From: Tubiluchus corallicola
Taxonomy: Eukaryota > Priapulida > Priapulimorpha > Priapulimorphida > Tubiluchidae
Direction of reading: 5' to 3'
Assembly: GCA_030141605.1 (NCBI GenBank)
Contig: JAQGDQ010002386.1
Coordinates: forward strand, 124,001 to 188,000
DNA length: 64,000 nucleotides
Position numbers and translations under genes: made by a program. Positions 24,851 to 37,900 of the stretch are shown piece by piece. Below the pieces are notes generated by a model, which saw nothing but the letters and a program-made list of their open reading frames with translations, did no database searches and was not told the origin of the DNA. Positions within the stretch are counted from its first letter, which is position 1. Each line of letters opens with the position of its first letter.

Positions 24851-25100
24851 TGTTAAGCATTTAAGTTGCAGAGAATAAATAAGAATAAATAACTCAATGA
24901 AAATCAGTAAGATTTTGCTATAGCTAAATCTTAATAATTATCAGGAACCAATAAAAGCTCAAAATTGATTACAAAAAATAATTAGTTATTTTTTAAATTA
25001 TTTATTATTATTTATATAATTTAAAAATAACTAGTCCAGCAAAACTAATACTTACGAAAGTTGGATTGACTGGTGAGCTATTAACAAGTTTAAGGCGCAC

Positions 25101-25160
25101 CTTGATCACAAGTTAATCATCTTGATCACAAGTTGATCACCTTAATCACAAGTCTAGATG
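25101..25160 (+). repeat. Three 20-bp tandem repeats (CTTGATCACAAGTT...)
   Basis: Three consecutive 20-bp units starting CTTGATCACAAGTTAATCAT, with few substitutions between units. The third unit runs directly into the tRNA-like segment that follows. Confidence 0.85.
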
Positions 25161-25215
25161 TTCTAATGGTCACTGCATTCGACTTATAATCTGAAGGTCC
25201 CTGTTTCAATCCTGA
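25152..25215 (+). repeat. tRNA-like segment (probable SINE)
   Basis: The order TCTAATGGTCACTGCATTCG (A-box and D-arm-like), ACTTATAATCTGAAGGTC (anticodon and variable arm) and TGTTTCAATCCTGAC (B-box and T-arm-like) matches a tRNA body, with UAU-like anticodon bases. Stem mismatches and the missing acceptor stem argue for a tRNA-derived repeat rather than a working tRNA gene. Confidence 0.5.
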
Positions 25216-25219
25216 CTAT

Positions 25220-27460
25220 TTTGCATTACCTTTCGGATAAGTTTGTTTTCAAAAATGTAATAAAGCTGTATAGGTTCATTTTATCATTGTGGATTCTCGT
25301 ATACTGACACAGTTTGCAGTTTTATGTGCATAGTGTGCGCTAAACATTTTACATAGACGCTCAAATAAATTTGATTTATCCACCTATTAAAGAAAATTAA
25401 CGAACTAAGTAACAGCACTGTCTCTTAGTTTCTTTAAAGTTTTTAAATCATTGATTTCTATGTAGTGCAATAGTTCAGTTACAAAGCATCTTTCCCTGAC
25501 TGACTATATTTTTTATTACCACTTTTACTCCAATTTGTCTGTTTCTGTACTTCTTTACAGAACAGGAACGTCTTTGTTAATTTTTCTTCTCCAGTTTTCT
25601 TATTGGTTTTTCTTCCGTCTGAAATCGAGTTTGTGTATTTGTCTATTCATTGCCTTCCTCGGGCGGATGAATACAATCACTGTCCATCTCATAACAACCG
25701 AACTTATTGTCTAGGGAAGACTTATCTGGTCTTAATAAAACTTGATCATTTTTGTAAACATTCGATGTGTTTAGACTTGTAGAACACACAATCTTTACCA
25801 GAACCTAAGAACTGCACTTAGCTGTGCGCTATTAATTATTGTTTCTGTGAAGTAGCTGATATATTTGAAATACCATGGTACTACTAATAGACCTGTTAAC
25901 ATAAAAGTACATCAATAATCACTCTGCTATGGAGCCTGTAAAAGGTCGATCAGGAAAATGTGTTAATAATAATTGCCATTATTGTACATAATTGTTGTAG
26001 ATATTACAGGTTTATTGTTAAAAGAGTGAGTCTTCTGGTATCTCCAATGAGAAAACTTAAACAGATAATTAAGGTATCTGGTTCAATGATAATTAGATAA
26101 ACATTGCTCTGCTATGAGAATAAATCCAATTTGTTGAAGTATAATAAGAAACTGTCAAGTGTTATTAATGGTGTGACTAGTCAGTTGAAGTAGGACTTTT
26201 CTTGTACGAATCAACGTTAAAAACTTTTAAAAGGGATTGTGCGTAGTCATATAAGAGAATCTCAGACCTTTTGCTTACTTTTTAAAAATATAGCTTCCTT
26301 ACTATTTTCCAGGAAATTGCAGTCTGGTGAAGCAAAAAGCTCCGCTTTTGATTGTCGATCTTGATTGGCACCACGCACTTGAAAAATCATCATTCAATTT
26401 AAGACAGCCACCCACATTGTTAAAACGGGTCACTAAACATGAAGGGTACAAGAGTTTATTTTTACTTTTAATCACCTGTTTTCCAGTTTGTAATAAGCAC
26501 TACACTGAAACCTGCAATAGAATTAAAACGTTTATTAGGTGACAGTGCAGAAAAAAATTCATGGAAGGTTAGTATTTATCTACAAAACAATTTACCTGGT
26601 AGCTGTATATCCTGATTAAACCCGCGTTTACAGTTAATTCGTCGTGTGAGAATTCCTTAAAGCTAAAATTTATATTTGTATCGTCTATATGTAGCTTTAT
26701 ATCCAGAAATAAAAAGTAATGGAATGAGGAATTTTACACAAATACTTGTATCTAGAATGCTAGAGGGTTTCATTATCTACTCAAATAAAATATTAATTAA
26801 ATTTATAGCGTTTCATCATAGAGGATTATCCTCGATAATGAACTGTGTTACAGTCCTTCCACAACCATCTTTTAAATAGGTCTTTCCTTTAATTCTGGAT
26901 CCCGGCATGCATAAAAAGGTACACTTAACTGTTTGCCATTGTACAAATTAGTAAATTACAGTCACATTAGAATTAAATTGACAATGTTAAGAGACTTGGG
27001 AAGTCTTCCCTATTGCATTACATTGCCGTTAGCGCGTTTAGATTGACACTGGATAAGTGCACGTTTAATGAGTTCACATTCTTTGACCAGTTTCTAAAGG
27101 AGGACCACCTTGCATGAAAACCCACTCCGTCATCATCTTTGCGTCTCCTGCCGCCCACAGTTCTACATTCCTGCATGAAACGTGTGATAATAAATTACCT
27201 CTCAGCACATCACGTATAGTTGTTGCAGTAAAGATATAAATTTTATAGTTTTAATAACAATGACAACATCATGTTACATCAGCAACAACAACAACAATCT
27301 TTATGCATTTATTTCAACAGATAACATGTCTGTTACACTTAAGGCTTTTATCACTCACACACAGAAAATAAAACCTTATTAACCCTTACTAATCCTTTTA
27401 TGCTTATTAACATACACTAGACAGGGCAACAGCAAGTATAACTTTTAAAATTCGTTGATT
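25220..27460. other. Intergenic, nothing firmly recognised
   Basis: AT-rich. A frame at 26327-26542 begins KQKAPLLIVDLDWHHALEKS and looks mildly protein-like, but it has no recognised family and no convincing splice partners. Confidence 0.4.
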
Positions 27461-27464
27461 TGAT

Positions 27465-27535
27465 TAGCTGCAGTATCGAACCCACAACCTTCCAGCTGGA
27501 AAACATGCACATTTCTACTAGATTTAACTTTTACC
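27465..27535 (-). repeat. tRNA-like segment (probable SINE)
   Basis: On the minus strand the string CTAGTAGAAATGTGCATG is followed by TTTTCCAGCTGGAAGGTTGT and a near-perfect B-box GGTTCGATACTG, at tRNA-like spacing. The rest of the cloverleaf is poorly paired. It is most likely a SINE head or tRNA pseudogene. Confidence 0.45.
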
Positions 27536-27539
27536 TAAC

Positions 27540-30225
27540 CAACATTTCAGCTTCCTCCTTGATTATCCAACTTGTTGGTGCCAGAACTTAGTCCACTCAC
27601 CGCAGGTGTGGGCCATTTGAAGTCATATACCCAGGCCCTGAATAACGCTTTTGATTAAATACATTTTAGCCACAAGTACAACACGTAACAAACCTTTTTA
27701 TTATTATGTAGAACGTATTTCAGACTACAGTAATCATGTTCTGCTGGTTTGACACTTTACTGGTTACAAATAGTATTGAAATTTTAGTTGCAACTGCAAG
27801 TACATCGAGGTTACCAGTCTTGGGCACTCATGTGATGATTTTTAAATGATTGATTTTTTAATAACACGAGTATTATATTGTTTTGCTATGTGATACAGAG
27901 CTATATATTTTATATAAAATGATAAACAAAGTCGGTGCCACCAGTCACTTCAAAGAAGTTCAATAAACGTCTGTAAAACTGCTTAATGTTTAAATACTAC
28001 TTATTTTAAGTTTTTCCATGAAGTAGCTGTAATCGAAAGCAGTTTTGTGATACCTGGCGACACCTGGCTCAAATCCAGGCAGTATCAAACTTTTTATGTA
28101 TTTCGAAAATTTGTCAATGTGTCTGTTTAATTACTTTAAATTGCTTTAATCATAAAAGTCTTAATGATAATGCGGCGCACCATAATTATCGGTAGTAATT
28201 GTAATATATATTTTGTATTTTTTCTAAAACACGATTACAAGAGTTTTAGTGCTTGAAGCAAGTTTTTCGTAGTTACTGTGGAAAATCCGCTTTTTAGACT
28301 AGTTTTTCTCCCGGGTTGTTTTTTTCCATTTTGTTTGGGTAAAGCTGGTCCGCGTTACCATAATACAGGTTTGTATAACTTTTACGCCTGCAGTCAGATG
28401 TGATGTGTTTTTATGTACGAGGTTTATGTAAATGACAAAAGCCAGGTTTTAGACGCCTCTAATCTCGAATAGAGGGTAGCTGCTGTGTGTGAACCCAACG
28501 TTAGACTTGTTAAGAGGCAAGTTTACTGTCTGCCGAATCATGACTGATTGCATAGGAAATTCCACGGGTATTGAAAAATTAACTACAGTATTGTCAGTTT
28601 AAAGGAACGAAAATTGTCAAGCTGTCAGAGTTATGAAAACAGTTTCGGTCTCGTCTAGAAGACTTTGTCCTGTGCTCATATAACGACCGCTATCGTGTAC
28701 AGTCCAGTCAACTTGGCTAAACAAAGCTACTTAGTGGGGTGGACAGGTGAAAATGTTGAATATAAATCCAGAAATATTGCTTTCTTGTAACTCGTTTAGT
28801 GATAGGAGTACTAGTTCTTTACAAACGTGTAAGGCTCTAGTTAAAAAAGAAATTTTCTGGTAGAGAATGCCGAAGATAAAAGGCCCGAGTGAAATACTGG
28901 ATTTATAAATGCAGTTATTCTCTATTTAGGAATGTCCAGTGTAAAAGTACAAGAAACAGCAAAAAATGACTACTGTGAGCAAATTGTTCCTTTTAAGAAC
29001 AAATCACGAGACATCCTGAGACAATCTTCCCTTAAATTGTAATTTAATTATTTTTTAGACAATTTTATCCGACTTGTGCCCATACGTAATGTATTTGTAT
29101 CAATAGAAAACGTTTCTGAATAAGTCTATTTAATTTATGCTTACTTTGTTTAGTCTGTACATGTGAAGTTTAAATAATAACTTGGCTGAAGTAGTTTTGC
29201 TAAATAAAATACATTTTTTGGAGAGCTTTTACTGGTTGAAAGCTGTTCAAGCAAAGTTTTGATTGGTTTACACGAATAATAGGATGAATACATTAGTGCT
29301 GGGAGCATTGTACCTAAACCTTTGATTGTACACGATAAGAGTTTTAAACTCTCTTGTCCAGTCGCACTTATAACTAACAAAGCCAGACAGGTAGTCCATT
29401 AAGCACCGTCCACACACCTACAACACCTAAGCTTACCTCACCTGACGACTAATTAGTAATATTGGTCATGACAGGTAAGGTGAATGAGTTCCTAATACGT
29501 AGCTAATTGTTGATCACTTGCAGAATAGGATATTAGATAGTGTTTGTTTTTCATAATTATTCCTGTTGAATCATTGTTTTCAGTTGTCTTGCGTTGTTTG
29601 ATTTAGATCAAGTAGGAATTTCAGTGTAGGCAATTAGGTAAATTATAATTATGTACATCATTGTTAATTAACCCACCAAATGATGTTGATTTTTTCATAT
29701 CGCGTGCGTTTCGGCAACTAGCACTACTGTGTATTTGAGTTTATCTTACAAAACTTACACAATATTTATAGGCCTATAATTTATAGAATAACATTATACT
29801 TTTGCGATATTGAGTTATTCGAACTCAAGCAGCGCTGAGACAGCGAACTATTTAATTTCACTATTAACGCATATATAGTGAATAAATTTGACCTTTGATT
29901 TGTAAATTCTATAATTGTAATGATTTTGTTACTGAGATAAAAGTTTAGCAACACTAAATAATTGTAGTTACAGCAGTTTTGTTTACTGTATGTATGTTAC
30001 AATTTAATAAAATAAGTCAAGCATTTATTATGTCAAAAATATTTACAACTTCTTTGTTAGTACTGCTATATTGCCTGAAGTCATTTTCTCAGCAACTGAT
30101 TTCATGTGTGATAGTAGAAAGTGTTGTGGTGTTTTATTTAATCATTTACTCTTCATTGCGTTTACATAAACACTGCTGAGTCAGTTGTGGACAGTAATGC
30201 CATAAAGTATGTTGATCTGTTTTCA
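27540..30225. other. Intergenic, nothing firmly recognised
   Basis: No supported gene. A further weak B-box-like GGCTCAAATCC lies at about 28068-28078 within a possible tRNA-like context. Otherwise plain AT-rich sequence. Confidence 0.4.
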
Positions 30226-30233
30226 TGTTTCTC

Positions 30234-30285
30234 TCCGTCTCTCCCCTTTCCCTCCCTCCCCCCCCTCTCTCTCTCTTTCCTCCCC
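30234..30285. repeat. Pyrimidine (CT/CCCT) tract
   Basis: Low-complexity C/T run including CCCCCCCTCTCTCTCTCT. The overlapping Ser/Pro/Leu-rich open frame is incidental. Confidence 0.8.
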
Positions 30286-30307
30286 TATTTTCATTTACAA
30301 AGTGCAT

Positions 30308-30331
30308 ATATCAAATAGCGCTATTTGATAT
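30308..30331. repeat. Perfect 24-bp palindrome
   Basis: ATATCAAATAGC at 30308-30319 is followed immediately by its exact reverse complement at 30320-30331, with no spacer. It could be a dyad binding site or a simple chance cruciform. There is no adjacent gene to interpret it. Confidence 0.7.
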
Positions 30332-30429
30332 CAGACGTCAATCTGCCTCTAGTAAACAAACACCTTTTTCTGTTGACTTGCTCTGTTGGGAAGTTTGCTT
30401 ACTTCGTTTCCATGGCAACTAATAGCGCG

Positions 30430-31790
30430 GTTAGTGATAGGAAAAGGTTTCATTATTTACTGGATCGATTGTTCATGCATCTGTATTATTGCTTCTGATC
30501 AATACAATTCAATTAATAACTGTTCCTGCTGCAGTTCTTATAATCAATCAGCTCAAAACTAAGCAAGAATTATTGGGCGATTAATCCACATTCAATTATG
30601 TACCCATTTGGTATGTCCAAAGTTTCTAGAGATTGTCAGGTTTACCTTGTCAAGGAAAAAAGCAAGAAAAATAACTTTCTCATAATAAAAGGCAATAATA
30701 ATATGACTCATTTATAGTTTATGAATGTTAAGTGATTTTTAGAATTCAAAAAGATAATTTAAACAGTGCAACTGTGCATTTAAGTTCTGCTTTTTTCTGA
30801 ACAAAAATAAATTAATATTTTTAATAAATAATTTCATATAGTCACTAAAACAAGTGGCATCGTAACTATGTACTTTTTTATCAAAGGTACCTACATCAAA
30901 GGTGCTATACACATTTTGTTTGTCACTTGTAGGCTTACATGTGTGCAATTTCCTAATAAAATGTAGCTTAGGTCTGTTTGGTTTATTAGCTCTCATGCAT
31001 TTTTAAGTGCACATGTTGATTGCTTTCCATTCTGCTATAGAGGTATAAAGTCTATAATAGACTTTTTTATATTTCTTTAATTCTACAGACCTTGGTGCAA
31101 GCTAGCTGGGAACTTGGGGCCCATCATAATTGTTCTCAGTTGGGCCCCACATCTCCTAAGCCCGGCCTTGTTTATTATATCATTATTGCTTTCATATATC
31201 TGCAACTTTTTCTTTTTTCTAAATACAGCATTTCAGTTTTTACTGTAACTATGTTGCTCCTTACACTGACCGTGGGCTATTTATCAACCAAAACACACTA
31301 GACCTTTATATTAAATTTCTGTTACTCTGTGGTTATATCACAATTTGGCCCTTTCTTTTTCTCATTACAGAAAAAAGGGAGTTGATAAATTTGAAGGCCA
31401 CTTTGGGCCTATCAGTATTCACCAGATGTTACATTCACAATCAGAAGTGTGAACTTCTGTTGAATTTTCTGTTTTTCCTTACCCATCTTTGAAATAAGTT
31501 TTCAACTAGCCATAATTTATGGGCTGTAGGGATTGTTGAATTAAATCAATTATTTATTTCAGGTTTCCAACAGGTTATATAAATAGAATTAGCAAAACAC
31601 TCCTATATCTTCACCTGCCAGAGATGCAGTGTAGTTCTTCAGTTGGCCATGCTACCACGTGGAGCCTGTCATATCCTGTTTATACACAGAATCCAGAAAA
31701 TAATGAAAAGTGACACAAACTTTAGGTACTAACGGGAGTGGTCTTAGCAGACCTCCTTGAAGGACCTCGACTCATCATTTTTGTTTTTTC
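30430..31790. other. Intergenic or RAB23 upstream region, nothing recognised
   Basis: Apart from a short GC-richer patch at about 31085-31170, no coding or repeat signal. An acceptor-like TTTTTTCGCAG ends at 31794 and may begin a 5' untranslated exon of RAB23. Confidence 0.35.
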
Positions 31791-31850
31791 GCAGGTTGGC
31801 GAAGATGACTGCAGACAGGATTTACAATTGAATTTTGTGCTTGAACTTTT

Positions 31851-31874
31851 ACCGGGCCTCGGGGCAAGGCCGGT
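31851..31874 (+). promoter_or_regulatory. GC-rich hairpin in presumed RAB23 leader
   Basis: ACCGGGCCT and AGGCCGGT arms enclose a short CGGGGCA loop (one bulged base), 61 bases upstream of the start codon. It is the most GC-rich spot in the neighbourhood. It could slow scanning ribosomes if transcribed; this is inference. Confidence 0.3.
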
Positions 31875-31935
31875 CAGCCACTTTCTGCAATCTCACACTT
31901 GAGTTTAAGCATTGAAACTCAATGCGGTAAAAGTG

Positions 31936-34900
31936 ATGAGGGAGGAAGAGATAGAGACTGCCATTAAGGTTTGGTTCACTTAACAGACAATCTTTTTTTT
32001 CTGTTTAATGCTTATTCCCCCTTGCCTCCTTGGGGCAGTCTTATCATTGCAGATATATTCTTTTTTAATTTTATAGTTTTCCTTTTTCTGCACCTGTTAT
32101 GATGGCACTGTAAAACATTAACACTGTTAAAAAACTTTGCTTTCCAGCCTTAAAATTTTATATGAATCCCTATAGCCAAGGATGCTACCATGTGCATATC
32201 TCATTAATAACTGGCAAAAAGTTTATGATTTTCAGCAAGGTTATAATTTTCAACAGCATTGAACTAAACTTTTCTCCTCAATTTCTCTTTTGGCCTGTTA
32301 GAGGTGTAGTGAATTATAATGAATTCTGTCGTAAATTTCAGCTATGATTATCATAAAACAGTTGATGGAGAGCCAAGCATTACTTTTATCCTTCATTGGC
32401 CATTATTGACACAATTTTAGAACTGTGTAAGAGGATCCATTCTAAACACATCATTGACACAAAATAAAATTACTAATGTGATCTGAATTTGTTAGCGCTA
32501 CAGCCTACAGGAAATAGGGGCCATTTGCCATTTCCATACAATGTGCTATATTTACTAGCTGAATAACCATGAAGTGCAGTGGACAATAGGGGAGTAAAAT
32601 CATAAATGTGTTATTCATGCTTCTTGTTCATGCTCAAAAGTAATGTTGTTACAGTTAATGTAGAAGTGCATAGATTTTACTAATGCTGCAATTTATTATT
32701 TAAAGTGCTATAATGGCATTATTAACTGCGGAATTGATTAAGTTTGATAATCACTGAGTTGCCAAAAGCTGTGACCAGCCATTGAATGCTTGTGCTATTC
32801 TCATAAATTAAAAATGTTAATGTGCAGATTGCATGTGTGCTATTGAAATAGAAGTATGAGTTCAAAGTGAATAAAAACTCTTTGTATTTGCAATAATTTG
32901 TGTTGCTCAATAAAAAGTGAATGACTCATTTTTATCCATATGAGTAATTTGTTTGTCTTCCACTAGGTGGTAATAGTAGGCAACGGTGCTGTAGGAAAAT
33001 CATCTATGATACAGAGGTACTGCAAAGGCATTTTCACCAAGGAGTACAAGAAGACTATAGGTGTTGACTTTTTGGAAAAACAATTTCAGTAAGTGCTTTG
33101 TTTAACTGAGGTAACTCAGTTACTACAAGACCTATTGCAGAGTCTTTGTTGATAAAAAGTGTGCTTTAAAGTTTCTTTTAGGTCAACCATCCGTCTAACT
33201 CACATACTTCTAGTTGCAACAACTTGTAACAATATACCAGAATATCCAACAGTTGATCATGTTTTATTAAGTAGTTTTCTTGTAATTAAAGTCTTCTTGA
33301 AAAAGTGGACATCTGTCAGCTTGATGACTGTTGCAGAATTAACGGGGAAGATGTGCGGCTAATGTTATGGGATACAGCCGGTCAAGAAGAATTTGATGCA
33401 ATAACAAAGGCATATTACAGAGGCAAGTACCTTTCAAAGTTGCAAGCTTCTTGACTGCTTCACAGTTTTTATCACTATATGGCAATTGGGTGTGTATGGA
33501 AATCACAAACATATCATAAACTAAATTTGCAAGCATGGTTAAAGCACCTTGCTTTAGTATGTAAACTTTAGGTATAATGCACATTATAAATGTGCAAGAA
33601 GAAAGTTTTTAACATTTTTATACAGTTTGGCACTCTGAAGCTGGAGTTCTAATGATTGTGGTAGGATTGGGACCTTGGTGTATCAGTCACATGCGGATAT
33701 GAATACCACGTAAACAGCCATAAACAAACTCCTCAACAGTATAAACAGCCATAATTAAGCCGGCAGTAGCAAGTATCAAACCCTAGTGGTTACCTATCCA
33801 TTTTCTGATTAAGCTTGACATTACTTAATTTCAGTTACTAAGTATGCACTGTTAACTCACTCAAAATTTTGGCTGTTGTCTGGATAGGTCTTAGCTTGTG
33901 TTTGTGTTCAAATTTGTAGTTTTCTACAAAGATTTAATTTCTTTTAGAAACTAAAGTTATTTGTTTAAATCAATTTTAAATCTGTACAGTAATGTGCCTG
34001 CAGTCTCGCATTTTGTTTTATAAAACTGACAGGCAAATAAGTATATTGTGTTTTTACTTTGCACTAAGCTAATTTCCATTTGTTTTGTGTTGGTCTTCGA
34101 TGTTGATTATCTACATGCAAGAAAACAGTTTGTTACCTTATTTGTGGGACACGTATGTCCAGCCTTCCGCGCTTCACGGTCGTCCTCTTTTCTTCCCTAA
34201 ATTGCATTTATCTGCCGTGTTGTAATTTGCATATATTTTCCTTGACAAGCAAAATGACAGGTTAGACAAATTCATTCATTGTTCTGTAATAAAAGTTACT
34301 AGTTTTTCTAATTATTGGTTAGAAATTTCATCATGCCAGTTTGTTAGTGAAGTGAAACTATGTTACAGATAAACAAGTACGTGATATGGGGGGAAATTCT
34401 ACTGTGAGTTGATCGGGGTGGGCAAATAAAATTTGTGTCTCTGCTGCTATGTAATTGATATTTCTTGAATGACATTGCCTGATTGAAACATAATTAATGA
34501 TCTTCTATTAAACCTTGAATTAATATACTTCGTTGTACCATAATTAATCCATCGTTTGTTGAAGAATGGGGCATAGAAATAATTATGACTCCTATCTCAA
34601 CTGCTTTCTACTCCTATCTTTAGTCACATTGTTGTTGTTATACCATTTCAGGTGCTCAAGCTTGTGTTCTAGCTTTCTCTACTGTAGACAGAAGTTCTTT
34701 TGATGCAATAGAAAAATGGAAAAAGAAAGTGAGCATTTTAGAATAATTAGATAAATATACATAAAGCAAATTACTGATCGTAAGTGATTCGCTTAGATAC
34801 TACTTCTTTTTTGCTGTTCCTCCATATTTGTTAAACATTGAATGTTGACAAAGTGTTGGATACAAAACATTGTAGAGGAGCTTCAGAGGAGCTAAATGCA

Positions 34901-37900
34901 CAATACTTGTTGTGATGACAAAAAGTATAACAGTAGAATAGAAAACTTTAAATATTTATTGATGTAAAAGATTAAACAAAAATATCGGTAAAAATATAGG
35001 CATATAAGGTCTTGTAACAGCCAACTAGTGAGAACAGAATGTAACAAAATTGGAGCAAACTGTTCACTATTGGGCTAAACCTGTTTTTAGAACAGGGTAA
35101 CAGATAGGTAGAAGCCATCTACTACATCAGTAGTGATTTTACAGATTACTGAGCTAATTACAATTTAAATGTAATTTTTGTAATTTTCTGGTCATTCACA
35201 ATGTCAATACTTAAGATTAGGTTTAAGTGAACAAGCGGTGACCAAGAAATTTTGTCTAGTGAAATTCCTGGGTTGTTCATATCCATGGCCATATCTAATG
35301 TTTAAGGCTGGAGGTAGATCCACGAATCAACTGTAGTTACCTGTGTACTTTCTTACATCCAGCCTGCCTCTGGGTCTGTACAATTTACAAGAATGATCTC
35401 TAATATTAGCTGCATTCCTCAAGGATGGCTCATCTTGAATGTTAGTTTTATTGATAATCTGAAAAACCTGAATCATGAAATTTTGCATATAAAATTTAGA
35501 GAATAGGCAATTCATGTTTTCTGAAAAGCTTCCTATTAATTTGTTTGCTTTGAGGAAAACTAGGTCATCTGTTAAAACAAGGTATCACTAGCAAAGACTT
35601 ACAAAGCTCAGTGAATTAACCAAGTGCCAAATAAATTAATCCACATTATTTAGGTTGCTATGGCAATGCGGTAATGATGATAGTTTAACTAGAAGTAGCA
35701 CACCATTAATTATGTGCTGATTGTGCAATGGCTCTTACTAGCTTAGATTTTTGTAACAGCGAGGATCTTGTGATATCTGAGCTTACACAAACATTTTTGA
35801 TTTTTAGTTAAATATGTTTTGAAACATCTATATTCATTTGTTTTAATGATAAATATACGTATTACATATATTCAGCATAGCAGTTTTATGAAGGTGATTA
35901 AAAAAATGTTTCTTTTATTTTTCTGCTGTTATCATCACAAATGTACTTTTCAGATGTCTGTTGCCTTCATATATAATTAAAGCAACATTTCTGACTTATT
36001 AACTTGGTTTACTCTATTAGCTTCTCAAACTCAGCTGTAGGCTTCGATCATCCATGATGTATAATCAATAGATTTAATTAGCTTCGTTTAGACTAAGCTT
36101 GCATGTAATTTATGCTGGTTCTTAATCATGTTGGTTTGTTTTGGCAGGTGGAAAGTGAATGCTCTTACATACCTACTGTATTGGTGCAGAATAAGATGGA
36201 CCTAATTGATCAGTCAGTGGTCCCCAAGTAAGTGTTGATAAGTACTGTCTCCTATGCATGTATGGCAATGTAACGAAAGAGGGTGAAAGGTGCAAAGGAA
36301 GAATGATGTACGACAGGAAGGAAGGAGCAAAGGAAAGCCATTAGTGTAATTACTAACTTGGAGTATAGTGACATTTGGAATTTAAGGCTGTAGTTGTCTA
36401 TCATGTAATAACATGTTATTGACATAAAATACAAATTGTTTGTGTTTTATATTACGCAGTAGTTTGCATTAATGGTTCTAACATAGAAGCTGTTCATATG
36501 TTTTCATCTCTAAAGTTTGAGCATTGAACAAACATGATATTGGATTGCCACGTTGCATTATTTTTTTAATATCCTCGTGTAGATTTTGCTGCTTATAGTA
36601 AAGTTGTAGGTGCGAAAGTGTAATCAGCAAAAGAAAATTGGTAACAATAGTAGTGTTATTTTTGATTAAAAAGCATTAACCATAAAATGGATTAATGTAT
36701 TTTACTGCATAAATCTTGACACATTTGGATAAGTACAGTAGACACATACACACGTGCACAGATTAATGAAATTATTATAGTCTATCTAAGAATCACCAAA
36801 AGTGCACATAGTGCACACAGTTATTATAGATAAAACTAAAATCATAATATGTATGTTTGATGCATACTTATATATGTATATGTATACAGATTACTTTTGC
36901 ATTTGTTTTAGGGAAGATGCTGAAGGGTTAGCTAAACGACTAAAACTACGGTTGTATCGAACGTCCGTGAAAGAAAATTTACACATAGATGATGGTAATT
37001 AAATAGTACATGTTTTACATGTATCATTGGCATAATAAACTGTAAAGAATGTAAGAACCTGGTTCTGTAATGCAAAAAGAACTTTTAAATTATGTCATTA
37101 GTTTAGAAGTGACAAGTAACAAGCTGTGCGCCATTTTGTATCACCAAAGTGTCTTGTTCTTTTTACAAAGTAATATATTGTATCACCATCCCAATGTACA
37201 CCACTGGCTCACCAAAAAAACATTAATCTTTTTGACAGTATAAAGTAATTAATACTTTTCTTTAGTTAGTGAAGAGTTTGCTACTGCAAATGCTCTGATT
37301 ATTTTTTCAAACTTTACGCATTGTTATTTTTTATCTAAAGTTGTTTCAAACATCTGACTGTTCAAATGGCCATGCTTAATGGTCATTTCAAGGCAAACTT
37401 TTGAATTTTATTTATGAAAAGTGTTTTCTTGTCCTTAATGTCTTTTTTAATATTTTATCATTGTCATATTCCTTATTTAATATAATTTTTAAAATTCTTT
37501 CCATGTCATTTTGTCAGAAATGAAAATTTGACAAAGTTCTTGAAGAAATGAATCATGACATCATTCCCATTGAGAAACAACATGAATCATACTTTTGTCA
37601 TCTTATAACCCTCAGAACTATTCCACTAGAGTCCTTCAAAGCTGTGAATAACTGCAGTGCTAGATATTAAGATACTATTATTATTTATTTGTACATCAAT
37701 GTACATTAATACCACATGGTCATGCAGTACATTAGTAATTTTACAAATGTAATCAGTTACTGATTTATAATACATTAATCACAAAATTATACAATGGAAA
37801 AAACAAAGCAATAAAGAGACAAAAATGACAATAATTAACTTTAAAAGTTATACTTTAAAATACTATGAAATTATTTGCATGTGGTTAATCCTGCATAATA

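Noticed and set aside
25101-25160. Possible CRISPR-like array
   Set aside because: Contiguous 20-bp tandem repeats without spacers in eukaryotic DNA.
27465-27535. Functional tRNA gene
   Set aside because: A good B box but no complete cloverleaf or acceptor stem; a tRNA-derived repeat is more likely.
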